NCBI RefSeq assembly: GCF_000172555.1
Contig: NZ_ABOX02000005.1
Span: forward strand, 1 to 64,000
DNA length: 64,000 bases
Source: Pedosphaera parvula Ellin514
GTDB taxonomy: Bacteria; Verrucomicrobiota; Verrucomicrobiia; Limisphaerales; Pedosphaeraceae
Reading direction: 5' to 3'
Shown: positions 25,185 through 34,090 of the stretch, piece after piece
Layout of the letters: every line of letters begins with the position of its first letter
Numbering within the stretch: position 1 is the first letter of the stretch
The notes under the pieces: model-generated
Database searches by the model: none
What the model was told of the DNA's origin: nothing
The model's input: the letters and a program-made list of their open reading frames with translations, nothing else
Position numbers and translations under genes: made by a program

Positions 25185-27221
25185 TCAGGATTTTGTTCGT
25201 AACATCTTTTCGGCCGCTTCCAATTGTTCGCGATTTCCTAAAAGAAGCACCTGATCGCCAGCGACGATTTCATGGTCTGGTCCCGGATTCACAATGGCCT
25301 CACGATTTCGCTCAACAGCTACGAGATTCGCCCCAGTATGGGTTCGGAGTTTGAGTTGATCGATTCGCTTTCCAGCAGCGCCCGATCCCGGTTCGATGAC
25401 AACTGTTAGCAATTCAGCATGAGCAAGAATTCCCTGGCGCGAAGGTGCTGCCTGATCCTGCCGGGGAACGGGAGGTTGCGCGAATGTTTCCTGCAAAGCG
25501 ATCTGTGCCTTGGAATAAAGTTTGATGAAGGAACGCCACAGGAACACCGTGACCAGGGCGACAATGAGCAAAAGTGCGCCCAACACTTCAATCGGGGGCA
25601 GCAGGGTCGAACTCAAGGCGACAACAAAAAAACCAAGACCCACGACTCCGGCAAGGGGAATGATCTGGGATATGACCGCGCGAATGCTGTCAGTTCGGTC
25701 GCCAGCAGTGGCGCGTTTGACACTGAGTTCGGCAATCAACAATCCGAGAGCCTGCAGTTTTCGAAAAGTGGCAATTAAAAGCGGCAAGCTGCAGAGGACG
25801 GCGGCCAGCCACAAAATGGATTTGAGCTCGGCATCTCCACGGGCACGCTTTGGCAGCCATTCGGGCTGACGGCGCGCCAGATAGGCGTCGGCAATAAATA
25901 TTGCGGAAATTAGGGCGAGATTTAAGCCAATTTGCCAAAACCACCTACGGATGAGCTTGCCGGAGGTCGCCTTGGAACTGGAGTTGCCTAATTGACCAAC
26001 CCAGCGGGTATACACCGCCAGATAACCAATGATCGAAGGTGGCGCAAATCGGTCAATAAGCGTGACCACTCCATCGGCGCCCTTGATTAAATAGGGTGTA
26101 AACAAAGTCGTGATGGCGGAAACTGTCACGGCGATGGGGTAAAGGAATTTGCTGGTAACGCCCAGAGTCAGTCCCAGCGAGGCGATGATGAATGAAAATT
26201 CGCCTATTTGCGCCAGTCCCATTCCCACCCGCAGTGAAGTGCGAGTGTCGTTGCCGGCCAGAAAAGTGCCGAACGAACAACTTAATATCTTGCCCACCAC
26301 CACCGCCACGGTGATCACAACAATGGGCAGTGCGTACTCAACGAGCAGCCCAGGTTCAATCAGCAGCCCAATCGATACAAAGAAAATGGCGCTAAACATG
26401 TCACGAATTGGTTCCATGAGATGTTCGATCTTTTTGAGTTCTCTCGCCTCGGCGATGACCGCGCCGATGATGAAGGCTCCCAAAGCCACGCTGTAGCCGA
26501 GTTTAACCGCCAGCAGGCATACGCCGAAGCAAAGACCCAGAATCGTGATGAGCAGGACTTCGTTACTCCTGAACCGGGCCACATATCCAATCAACCGGGG
26601 AAGAGCCAGCAAACCCACAATCAGCACAACCACCAGGAAGATGCCTAGGCGTTCGACCGTTGAGACGACCTCTGCCAGCTTCAGTGAGCCGCTCATGGCA
26701 ATACCCGAGAGCAGGGCGATCATCACGATGGCCATGATATCTTCGACGATCAGGATGCCGAAGATGAGTTCGGCAAACCTCTCCTTCGATTTGCCCAAAT
26801 CATTCAACGCCTTGATGATGATAGTGGTTGAGGAAATCGAAAGCATGGCTCCCAGAAAGAGACTGTCCATGTTGTTCCAGCCGAAGAGCCGGCCAATTTC
26901 GTATCCCGCCCATCCCATGAGCAGGATTTCAGAGGATGCGGCGATGAAGGCAGTGGCTCCAACTTGCTTCAGTTTTCTCAAACTGAACTCAAGGCCGAGT
27001 GAAAACATCAGGAAAATGACGCCAAGTTCGGAAAGGGTTTTGATGGTCTCCTCATCCCTGATCAAGGGGAAAGGAGGTGTGTGCGGACCAATGATCACTC
27101 CCGCGATGATATATCCGAGGACGACTGGTTGCTTGAGACGATGAAAAATCACCGTGACTACTCCCGCAACGAGCATCACCACCGCCAAATCTTGAAGGAA
27201 TATAACCGCGTGCGAACCCAT
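25185..27221 (-). CDS. CPA2 cation/proton antiporter (KefB-like) with RCK_C domain
   Basis: A 678-residue inner-membrane protein. Residues 1-400 form the Na+/H+ exchanger core (12 or so helices; family blocks GYIIAGVIIGP and GAMLSISSTTIII, and ILIVEDIMAIVMI containing the ED pair). A second group of helices lies at about 430-560. The C-terminus (about 595-675) is an RCK_C/TrkA_C ligand-binding domain (GKRIDQLKLRTHTGANLVAV, GDQVLLLGNREQLE). There is no RCK_N domain. Homologues export K+ or Na+, and RCK_C domains in some antiporters bind c-di-AMP; a c-di-AMP riboswitch occurs 9 kb away, which makes that ligand worth considering. Gene stands alone. Confidence 0.9.
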   Translation of the reverse strand: MGSHAVIFLQDLAVVMLVAGVVTVIFHRLKQPVVLGYIIAGVIIGPHTPPFPLIRDEETIKTLSELGVIFLMFSLGLEFSLRKLKQVGATAFIAASSEILLMGWAGYEIGRLFGWNNMDSLFLGAMLSISSTTIIIKALNDLGKSKERFAELIFGILIVEDIMAIVMIALLSGIAMSGSLKLAEVVSTVERLGIFLVVVLIVGLLALPRLIGYVARFRSNEVLLITILGLCFGVCLLAVKLGYSVALGAFIIGAVIAEARELKKIEHLMEPIRDMFSAIFFVSIGLLIEPGLLVEYALPIVVITVAVVVGKILSCSFGTFLAGNDTRTSLRVGMGLAQIGEFSFIIASLGLTLGVTSKFLYPIAVTVSAITTLFTPYLIKGADGVVTLIDRFAPPSIIGYLAVYTRWVGQLGNSSSKATSGKLIRRWFWQIGLNLALISAIFIADAYLARRQPEWLPKRARGDAELKSILWLAAVLCSLPLLIATFRKLQALGLLIAELSVKRATAGDRTDSIRAVISQIIPLAGVVGLGFFVVALSSTLLPPIEVLGALLLIVALVTVFLWRSFIKLYSKAQIALQETFAQPPVPRQDQAAPSRQGILAHAELLTVVIEPGSGAAGKRIDQLKLRTHTGANLVAVERNREAIVNPGPDHEIVAGDQVLLLGNREQLEAAEKMLRTKS

Positions 27222-27840
27222 GAGCTTTCAAAGTACGCTCTGGAGTCGCGTTGCGTCAATGCTGGCTGGTTAAGGCAGCAGGGCAGGCATCTCAATGCCA
27301 CCGCAATCCGGTGGAAAAACAATTGATTTTGCGAATTGGCGCAGCTCCGAAGTCCTGCTACGGCTAATGCGTCATGAATTGAGACGCCCCAGCCACCATA
27401 TTCCAGACGAACCAGCCGTAACGTAAACTACCCGCATTGGAAGCAGGCAATGCGGGTAGTTTAAAAATGATCTGATTTCGTGTCGAGAAAAATGGTGTGG
27501 CGGCAAAAACTCTGGGGCAGAACCCATTTAAGTAGGTGGCAAGATGTTCGATCATATTTCCGAAATCGCCGAGTCAAAGAAACCCTTTATTGTCACGGTT
27601 TTCGTCGCTCGAGGTGCATGATTTGTGACCGAATTTTTTGCCGACTACTTAGATACGTCTGCCCTAGATGAAGCAGGATTGGCGACAAGCTTTGTGTTTA
27701 AGCCCGAGTTTATTGGCAACACAGTCCAATTACCTCCGATCGCAGGATTAGAGTGCGCGCGACCATCGGTGCAAATGGCGCATTGGAGCGGGGCAGGGCG
27801 GTAACAGATTTCGTTCAATAACCACTGCGCCATACCGGGT
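27222..27840. other. 619-base spacer with one strong hairpin
   Basis: No gene recognised on either strand; the short open frames have no protein-like features. The spacer holds the hairpin listed separately at 27425-27462 and a CCACCG/CGGTGG pair near 27297-27314 close to the antiporter start. Confidence 0.5.
27425..27462. terminator. Long perfect inverted repeat, probable bidirectional terminator
   Basis: Fifteen-base perfect arms AAACTACCCGCATTG and CAATGCGGGTAGTTT with an eight-base loop. The A/T ends of the arms provide a short U-tract in both directions. It sits downstream of the PEP-utilising enzyme gene (minus strand) and upstream of the antiporter. Confidence 0.6.
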
Positions 27841-30348
27841 CTAAAGCAACCAGACCTTGCCTTGTGTGCCATCGACACGGACATGCTGACCGCTCTTAAG
27901 GTGGGTGAGGGATTGCTTGACTGACATCACGGCTGGTATGCGCATTTCGCGTGCGGTCACTGCCCCATGTGAAAGCGGGCCACCACTTTCAGTGATCACG
28001 GCTGCAGCGGTGTAAAACAACGGCGTCCAGGTGGGATTGGTTGTCCGCGCCACGAGCACCGCCCCTTTGGGGAACCGGGCGAAGTCTTCCGGTCCCAGCA
28101 CAATGAAGACCGGTCCCTCTGCCTGGCCGGAACTGCCGGCCAACCCAGAGAGAACAACGCCTTCAAAAGTTTCCTTCTGCTTTTTCTCACCTAAAATCCA
28201 TTCGGGCTGGCAGGCTTTATCCTGCAGGCAAGCGGCCTTCTGCTGGCGGACGAGCGTCGAAAACTCCTTCCACCCAGTCTCATTGTCGATATCAATGGCA
28301 TGGCTGATCTGTTCGATTCGCGCAAAGAACAAGTCCATGGAGTCGGAAAGAATACCCTGCCTCACCAAACGCTCTCCCATTTCCCGCAACCCGCGACGCA
28401 ACAAGGGAGTGAGCCGGGTGGTTTGGTAATGTTCCAAATCATCCAACGAGGTATACAGACGGGCAAGGCGAATGAGTTCTGCGAAAAAGAAGTGCAGGTC
28501 CCTGGGAATTTTTTGGTAGAGTTCAATTTCGGCTTCCAACATGCGATTCTTCAAATCGCGTTCCTTGTCTGTCGGGGATTGAGTGGTCGGTGACTGGAGT
28601 GCCAGCCGAATGTTATCGAGAACAACCCAGGGCATTTCGATCCAGGTAGGCGAGTAGGCATCGAAATCCATCTCACGGTGCCCGTGGTCGTGAAGGAACT
28701 TCTGAAAACGATCATTGAACTCCGGGAATCGTTGCAGAGTATGATTTGCGATTACTTCCTGCGAGCTGCATTGTTGCAACAGGACTTCCAGGCCCGGTTG
28801 GGAGCGGACCATGGAGGCAAGTTCAAACAGCTCTTTATTGATAATACCGGTTTTGGTTTCGCAGAAAGCCATCAGGCGGTCGAACAGGGAGTTGGCCGTT
28901 TCCGAATCAAAGTTCATCGCCAGCAGCCGTTGCAGCAGTCGATGAAGCGTGCTGTGAGTGATGGAAATGGCGATGTTGGGCTGGAAATATTCGGCGCCGT
29001 GTTCGTTCACGGCGAGCACGTGTTTCCACACCTCACGCAAACTTTTATCTTTCAGCGATGCGGATTGGAATGCGCCAATACGGATGAGATGTTGATCCAG
29101 ATCGCGCAGCCATCGCGAAGGCAGTTCCTGAACCCAGCGAAATTCCTGCCGAATGGCGGGAATGGCGGCGACGAGTTCCTCAACGTTGCGCACGGAGAAG
29201 GGTGTTCGACGGCAGTAGAGTTCAACAATCGCCTGGTTGCCGTAAATATAATGATTGTGCATTTCAAACCACTTGCCGTGATAGGCGGGAAAGCCCATCA
29301 ACTGAAATGAAAAGCTCAGCGACCGATGGAAACCGTGCTCGACGAAATCCCAGGTCAGGGGAGTGAGGGCGTTGGGAAATCTTTCGGCCGATTCATCGCG
29401 AGTCCAGCGAGGCGGAATGGTCGTGACCGGGCGCGATTGCATCAAATACAAGGTTTCATCGGCAAATCCCCACTCGATATCCTGGGGAAACCGGTAGCTG
29501 GCTTCGACTTGAAGCAGCAGTGCAGCCAGTTGTTCCAGTTGTGTTTTGTTCAGGCATGGTTTGCCTGCTTCTTCGGACTCGAGATGCACTTCCCGTATTC
29601 CGCTGGAAGAGCTGATGACCTTTCTCGATTTGCAGGCAATTTGCGCAGAGCGAAGAGCGCGGGTGGATTTATCGATGATGTACTGGTCGACCTCCCCTTC
29701 GCCGCTGACAACCGATTCGCCGAGGCCGAAATTTGCGTTCAGAATCATTTCGCTCAAATCCCCGGTCACTGGGTTAATACTGAATCCGACGCCGGCCACT
29801 TCGCAGTCGATCATCTGCTGAACCACGACCGCCATGACGGCCTGAGCGTGGTCAAAATGTTTTTGGTGGCGATAGGCGATGGCGCGGTCGGACCAGAGCG
29901 AAAGAAAGCAGGCTTTGATCTTTTCCAGGATCAGCTCCGGCGTGGAGCAATTGAGAAAGGTTTCATGTTGTCCGGCGAACGCTGCTCCAGCCAGATCCTC
30001 AAGAGTAGAGGAGGAGCGGACAGAAAAGCTTTGTGCCACAGGGAATTTGGCGAGCTGCGCGTGCACCTCGCTGACCAATTGCTGAGGCAACGGTATTTTG
30101 GCGAGATCGCAACGCAGCTCTTCGCTTTCCGTGCGCAACCGTGCGGGAATGGTAAAAGAGAATCCATTTACTCGCTGCATCAAATCTCCCTGGCTGGAGA
30201 TAAAATCCTTGTAGGCTTGTGTGCTGACCACAAAGCAGGGTGGAACTGGAAAGCCGCGTTGGGTGAGGATGGCGAGGTTGGAACCTTTACCGCCGGCGAA
30301 TTCCGGTTTGGCCGCCAGGGAATCATCAATCGTGAGAGTGTAGTTCAT
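27841..30348 (-). CDS. PEP-utilising enzyme, rifampicin phosphotransferase-like
   Basis: An 835-residue three-part enzyme: N-terminal PPDK-type ATP-grasp domain (about 1-310; FAGGKGSNLAIL, FSVRSSSTLEDL, GVGFSINPVTGD, EWGFADETLYLMQSRPVT), a central helical domain (about 320-730; HGHREMDFDAYSPTW) and a C-terminal phosphohistidine swivel domain with GGPLSHGAVTARE (catalytic His near 793). Order and length match rifampicin phosphotransferase better than PEP synthase, which has its PEP-binding barrel at the C-terminus. The predicted chemistry is ATP-dependent phosphoryl transfer via His to a substrate held by the central domain. Its ATG overlaps the preceding stop as ATGA, so it is the last gene of a coupled three-gene operon with two lipid-type membrane enzymes; the natural substrate may be lipid-related. 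Confidence 0.8.
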   Translation of the reverse strand: MNYTLTIDDSLAAKPEFAGGKGSNLAILTQRGFPVPPCFVVSTQAYKDFISSQGDLMQRVNGFSFTIPARLRTESEELRCDLAKIPLPQQLVSEVHAQLAKFPVAQSFSVRSSSTLEDLAGAAFAGQHETFLNCSTPELILEKIKACFLSLWSDRAIAYRHQKHFDHAQAVMAVVVQQMIDCEVAGVGFSINPVTGDLSEMILNANFGLGESVVSGEGEVDQYIIDKSTRALRSAQIACKSRKVISSSSGIREVHLESEEAGKPCLNKTQLEQLAALLLQVEASYRFPQDIEWGFADETLYLMQSRPVTTIPPRWTRDESAERFPNALTPLTWDFVEHGFHRSLSFSFQLMGFPAYHGKWFEMHNHYIYGNQAIVELYCRRTPFSVRNVEELVAAIPAIRQEFRWVQELPSRWLRDLDQHLIRIGAFQSASLKDKSLREVWKHVLAVNEHGAEYFQPNIAISITHSTLHRLLQRLLAMNFDSETANSLFDRLMAFCETKTGIINKELFELASMVRSQPGLEVLLQQCSSQEVIANHTLQRFPEFNDRFQKFLHDHGHREMDFDAYSPTWIEMPWVVLDNIRLALQSPTTQSPTDKERDLKNRMLEAEIELYQKIPRDLHFFFAELIRLARLYTSLDDLEHYQTTRLTPLLRRGLREMGERLVRQGILSDSMDLFFARIEQISHAIDIDNETGWKEFSTLVRQQKAACLQDKACQPEWILGEKKQKETFEGVVLSGLAGSSGQAEGPVFIVLGPEDFARFPKGAVLVARTTNPTWTPLFYTAAAVITESGGPLSHGAVTAREMRIPAVMSVKQSLTHLKSGQHVRVDGTQGKVWLL

Positions 30349-31259
30349 AAGTTTTTGGTGTTGAGTGCAGTCACAGGTAAATCGGCGGCGCTTTGCGCAG
30401 GATGGGTTGTTGTGCTTTTGAGCGGAAACTTGTTGGCGAGCCAGAGAGCGAATCCGGCCAGGGCGAAGCCACACAATACGTCGATGGTGTAATGATAGCG
30501 GAGATAAATGGTCGATAGCCAAAGGCCCAGGCAGGGAATAAGAAGACATTTAAATCTCTTGGGACAATGACGACGATCAAAAAAGAGCAGGAAAGCCGTG
30601 ACCGCACAATGCAGGCTGGGGAAAACATCGACGCCATTACTCCCATGCACCACCAAAGCAGCATTCCATTTGGTGAAGCACCAGCCGGTCAGTGGAATGG
30701 TAAAACGATCTGCCATTGCAATGTGCGGTCCGCTGGCGGGCAGGAGTGAGTAACCGAGGAAGCCAAGGCCGTAGATCGTAAAAAGTCCGACAAAGAATTT
30801 TTTCAACACGTCGAGATTGCCGAGAAAATAGGTAATCAAGCTGAAGGCCAGATAAGGAAAGAAAAGGAGATAACAGAAACTGAAGAGTTCCGTGAAAACC
30901 GGGTGCACAAAAGCTTGCCAACGGAGGCTGAGACTGCCGCCCAGGAGAAGATCATCCATTCGTTGCAGCAGGGTATCCATGTGCGCCGGTTGGATTTGTG
31001 GTATGGCGATGCTCATGTGGGCATAAATGAGGTTCATCGCCACAGGATAGAACAAAAGCCGAAGCCGCCAGCGTGTGGGAGTTTCATGACGAAGACAAAA
31101 GCCGACTACCACGAGGTTGAGAGCGAGGACGGAAGAGTAAAGCAATGCTGATGGACTAGATAGACCAGTCGCGAACACCAGCCGCAGCCACGTGATGACG
31201 AGGAAGCATCCAAAGAAAAGCTCGTGCGGCAGCAGTGAGATGTTTTTATTCAGCTTCAT
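30345..31259 (-). CDS. PAP2-like membrane protein (IPC synthase/AUR1-like)
   Basis: A 304-residue polytopic membrane protein with about six or seven helices. Two conserved blocks, VDVFPSLHCAVTAF and YLRYHYTIDVLCG, form the PAP2_3 active site (His in SLH, and H with D in RYHYTIDV). Relatives include fungal inositol phosphorylceramide synthase and bacterial phosphatidyl-headgroup transferases or lipid phosphatases. Its start overlaps the upstream acyltransferase stop by 14 bases and its stop overlaps the downstream start by four, so the three proteins are probably made together. Role: phosphoryl or headgroup transfer on a membrane lipid, inferred only. Confidence 0.8.
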   Translation of the reverse strand: MKLNKNISLLPHELFFGCFLVITWLRLVFATGLSSPSALLYSSVLALNLVVVGFCLRHETPTRWRLRLLFYPVAMNLIYAHMSIAIPQIQPAHMDTLLQRMDDLLLGGSLSLRWQAFVHPVFTELFSFCYLLFFPYLAFSLITYFLGNLDVLKKFFVGLFTIYGLGFLGYSLLPASGPHIAMADRFTIPLTGWCFTKWNAALVVHGSNGVDVFPSLHCAVTAFLLFFDRRHCPKRFKCLLIPCLGLWLSTIYLRYHYTIDVLCGFALAGFALWLANKFPLKSTTTHPAQSAADLPVTALNTKNL

Positions 31260-32526
31260 TGGGCAATGAACTGAGTAACGATTTATGGCGGGCGAGCATG
31301 GGAGCGCGAAGTTCCGGATAGCGCATCTGGTTATGAAGAGCGACGGTTAGCTTCTTCGTAAGAGGATACAACTTCAGGCCTGCCCAGGTGAACGCAACAT
31401 ACCCCAGCAGGAGTAGCGGTTGCCCGAACAGGATCGCTACCAAAGACACTATTCCAATCCAGAGCACAAAAATGGGGAAGCCCACGAGGATGCGCCAAAG
31501 GGTGATGACGTTACGATCATCCGCCAACCTCTGTCCGGCAAACCAACCAGCAAGAAACGGTGGCAAATTTAAAAGGATGGCAGCACTTACAATTGGCGAT
31601 GCCAACAGCAGTCCCAAGACATATAAAGCGACTGAGCCTGAAGGAAAGAGCGGGACACCCTGGTGAAGCAGCAGCTTTCTGGCAGTTAATTCGGGCTTCA
31701 ATTTATTCCAAGCCGTGAACTCAGCCTCGGTTTTGGATTTTTCCAAAGACTTGAGGGTTTTGAAATAGGATCGAGAAGTTCCGAGGCTGGCTGCGTATGC
31801 CAAGCGTTGAATGATCTCCTGATGCTCAGCACTGCAAACATTGATCCCGACTGTTTCCAAAGCCGTTTGCACGCGACGTTTCATTCCGCGCAACTGTTCA
31901 AACTGGCTGTGGTCTGCCGGCAACTCGGTGGAGATTGGCTCGCCGACGACGACCTCAACCCGGCTGCGAAAACCCCAGGGACATTCATAGTGAATGCCGA
32001 GCGGAATGACCTGCAGCGCCGGGCCGCCCGCGCGAAGGTAATCGAGCAACAGCCAGATGGCGCCGCTCTTAAAGGGCAGGTGGCTCGGTCCCAGCGAACT
32101 TGTGCCTTCGGGAAAAATGAATAATTCGCCTCCTGCCTGCAAATGTGACAGACATTGTTTGAGAGCAGTCTCGTTGAGGCTGCGGTTGCCTTCATCTTTC
32201 AGGCGATTCACCGCGATGCCATGAAAGAAAAGACGAGCAAACCAATTTTTGCGAAGTTGGGTTGAAATGAGAAACGTCGGTCGGCGCAAAACCCGGCGGT
32301 AAACGAAGCCATCTACAGCACCATTACGATGTAAACCCAAATAAAGAACCGGACCAGTTTGCGGCAACCGCTCCGGGTGAATGACCTTAATGCGCGAGAA
32401 GTACAGCCTGACAACCCAACGGTTTAGCAAGGCATACCAAATGGCGGACAAGGACTTAGTCCCCTCATTCTGCCGGGCAGCAGAACCGGCAACCGAACTC
32501 AATTCCATTGAACCCACAACTCTCAT
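31246..32526 (-). CDS. PlsC-like acyltransferase with C-terminal membrane domain
   Basis: A 426-residue protein. The N-terminal half is a lysophospholipid acyltransferase domain: YLGLHRNGAVDG (motif I), RKNWFARLFFHGIAVNR (motif II region), LFIFPEGTSSLG (motif III) and VIPLGIHYE (motif IV). Motif I is HX5D instead of the usual HX4D. The C-terminal half (about 285-390) has four hydrophobic helices. Such enzymes acylate glycerol- or amino-lipids. First gene of the operon with the PAP2 and RPH-like genes. Start is uncertain: GTG 32535, ATG 32526 and ATG 32508 are all possible, and none has a clear Shine-Dalgarno. Confidence 0.8.
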   Translation of the reverse strand: MRVVGSMELSSVAGSAARQNEGTKSLSAIWYALLNRWVVRLYFSRIKVIHPERLPQTGPVLYLGLHRNGAVDGFVYRRVLRRPTFLISTQLRKNWFARLFFHGIAVNRLKDEGNRSLNETALKQCLSHLQAGGELFIFPEGTSSLGPSHLPFKSGAIWLLLDYLRAGGPALQVIPLGIHYECPWGFRSRVEVVVGEPISTELPADHSQFEQLRGMKRRVQTALETVGINVCSAEHQEIIQRLAYAASLGTSRSYFKTLKSLEKSKTEAEFTAWNKLKPELTARKLLLHQGVPLFPSGSVALYVLGLLLASPIVSAAILLNLPPFLAGWFAGQRLADDRNVITLWRILVGFPIFVLWIGIVSLVAILFGQPLLLLGYVAFTWAGLKLYPLTKKLTVALHNQMRYPELRAPMLARHKSLLSSLPNEAE

Positions 32527-32583
32527 TGGCAACACAGTGCATCAGAATGAAGGGGCTGTGTTAATTGATAAAAAACAGGGTTT

Positions 32584-32598
32584 ATCGATTAAATCGAT
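32584..32598. promoter_or_regulatory. Palindrome upstream of the acyltransferase operon
   Basis: ATCGATTAAATCGAT, seven-base perfect arms around one base, 58 bases upstream of the ATG at 32526. A 12-base palindrome CTGGCATGCCAG follows at 32612-32623. Either could be an operator for the operon. Confidence 0.35.
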
Positions 32599-32676
32599 GG
32601 TTGTCCGATGCCTGGCATGCCAGCCGCAAAAATATCAAACCGGAGGGATTTTAGAAATCGGAAGGATGAGCTGAAG

Positions 32677-33969
32677 CTAACTTCCTGGACTACTTTCAGG
32701 TTGGGTCTGCAATGTTTCGGCGTTTGGTGTTTCTGGCAGTGGAGTGGAGAATTCGTGACCGATGACGGCGAGAACGGCAATGGAGCCGACAGCGTAAATG
32801 GAGGCGGTGGCAAAGATGGTTGTGCGCATGCCAATCCAATCGGCGAGGCTGGTGACAAGCAAGGTAGCAATGGGAAACAGTCCAAAAAGACAGATACCAG
32901 CGACGGCAGATACCCGGCCACGCAGGTGATCCGGCGCGCGCTCCTGCACTATTATGTTCGCCAGACCGATGCAGGTGGAGGCTCCAATGGAAAGGAGAAT
33001 GAGGCATCCTGCAGCAATCCAAACGCGATGCGTCCAGGCCATTCCCATCAAGGCGATCGTGACGGCGATGATTGCCAGCGCGAGACGAGCCCGCCTGCCG
33101 CTGCGGGAGACACCCAGTAGCGTGATGGAACCGGTGAGCGAGCCGATGCTGGAAATGGACATCAAAATGCCGAGTTGTCTGGCTTCGACATGCAAAATAT
33201 CCCGAGCATAGAGCGGCATCATTACGATCATGACCGGCACGACAAAGAAAGTGGCAATGCAGCCCAGCAGCAACATGGCCCAGGTTGGTTTGTCGGAGCG
33301 AACATGTTTAAAGCCTGCCTTCATGCTGCCTGAGCGTTTTTCCTTTTCTTCCTCTGAATGAGGCGCCCTGCGTGGAATGGTCAGCAGGGCGATGATCAAG
33401 GCTACAAAGCTGATGGCATTCACGAAAAAGGCGGAGGAGGTGCCCCAGAAACCGATGAGAAAACCGGCTGCGGAAGGGCCGATTAAACGTGTGGCATGAA
33501 AGACCGAGCGGTCAATGGCAACCGCAGTGGCAATGTCGCATTTCTCAACCAGTTCCGGGACCATGGCGGAGGCGGCAGGCATTTCGAAGGAATTGGAAAT
33601 GCCAAGAACCACGGCGACAACCAGGATATGCCAGATTTGAATCTGGTTTTTAGCGACGAGGAAACCGACGGCGACGGCGAGAATGATTTGAACCACCTGG
33701 GTGATGAGGAGGATGGTGCGTTTGTTATGGCGATCAGCAAATTTGCCTCCCACCATCGTCAGCAACAGCATGGGTATGCCGGAAGCGAGTTGGATTTTGG
33801 CCAGATCGACGGCTTTGACCGTGAGCGATGTCATCACCCACATTTGGGCCATCGCCTGCATCCAGGTGCCGGTCATGGAAATAGCTTCGCCCGTCATGTA
33901 GCGGCTGAACGCTCCCCGGCGTAACAGCCCCATGGCTTTGGCGAAAGTAGGTCTGGGCTCACTGCTCAT
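32677..33969 (-). CDS. MFS transporter, EntS-like exporter
   Basis: A 430-residue 12-helix major facilitator of the MFS_3 (enterobactin exporter/macrolide efflux) type. Visible blocks: FSRYMTGEAISMTGTWMQAMAQMWV in helix 1 (family hallmark W-Q), the loop GGKFADRHNKRTIL between helices 2 and 3, AMVPELVEKCDIATAVAI, and the pseudo-repeat loop GVSRSGRRARLAL in the second half. Substrates of relatives are siderophores, drugs or lipids. It lies 150 bases upstream of the acyltransferase operon on the same strand. The 78-codon upstream extension of the frame was rejected because MSSEPRPTFAKAMGLLRRGA is the normal N-terminus. Confidence 0.85.
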   Translation of the reverse strand: MSSEPRPTFAKAMGLLRRGAFSRYMTGEAISMTGTWMQAMAQMWVMTSLTVKAVDLAKIQLASGIPMLLLTMVGGKFADRHNKRTILLITQVVQIILAVAVGFLVAKNQIQIWHILVVAVVLGISNSFEMPAASAMVPELVEKCDIATAVAIDRSVFHATRLIGPSAAGFLIGFWGTSSAFFVNAISFVALIIALLTIPRRAPHSEEEKEKRSGSMKAGFKHVRSDKPTWAMLLLGCIATFFVVPVMIVMMPLYARDILHVEARQLGILMSISSIGSLTGSITLLGVSRSGRRARLALAIIAVTIALMGMAWTHRVWIAAGCLILLSIGASTCIGLANIIVQERAPDHLRGRVSAVAGICLFGLFPIATLLVTSLADWIGMRTTIFATASIYAVGSIAVLAVIGHEFSTPLPETPNAETLQTQPESSPGS

Positions 33970-34090
33970 TCTCAATTTAGCGACCGGACAAGGGAACGTA
34001 TAAAGGGCAACATGGCAAATCAATTCGGCTGCCCGGGTGCAACGAGTTTTATGCTCGCTACGGCAGGCAGAGTGAATAACATCGAGAAAA

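Noticed and set aside
29326-30492. 388-codon plus-strand frame over the PEP-utilising enzyme gene
   Set aside because: Antisense shadow; the minus-strand ATP-grasp motifs are decisive.
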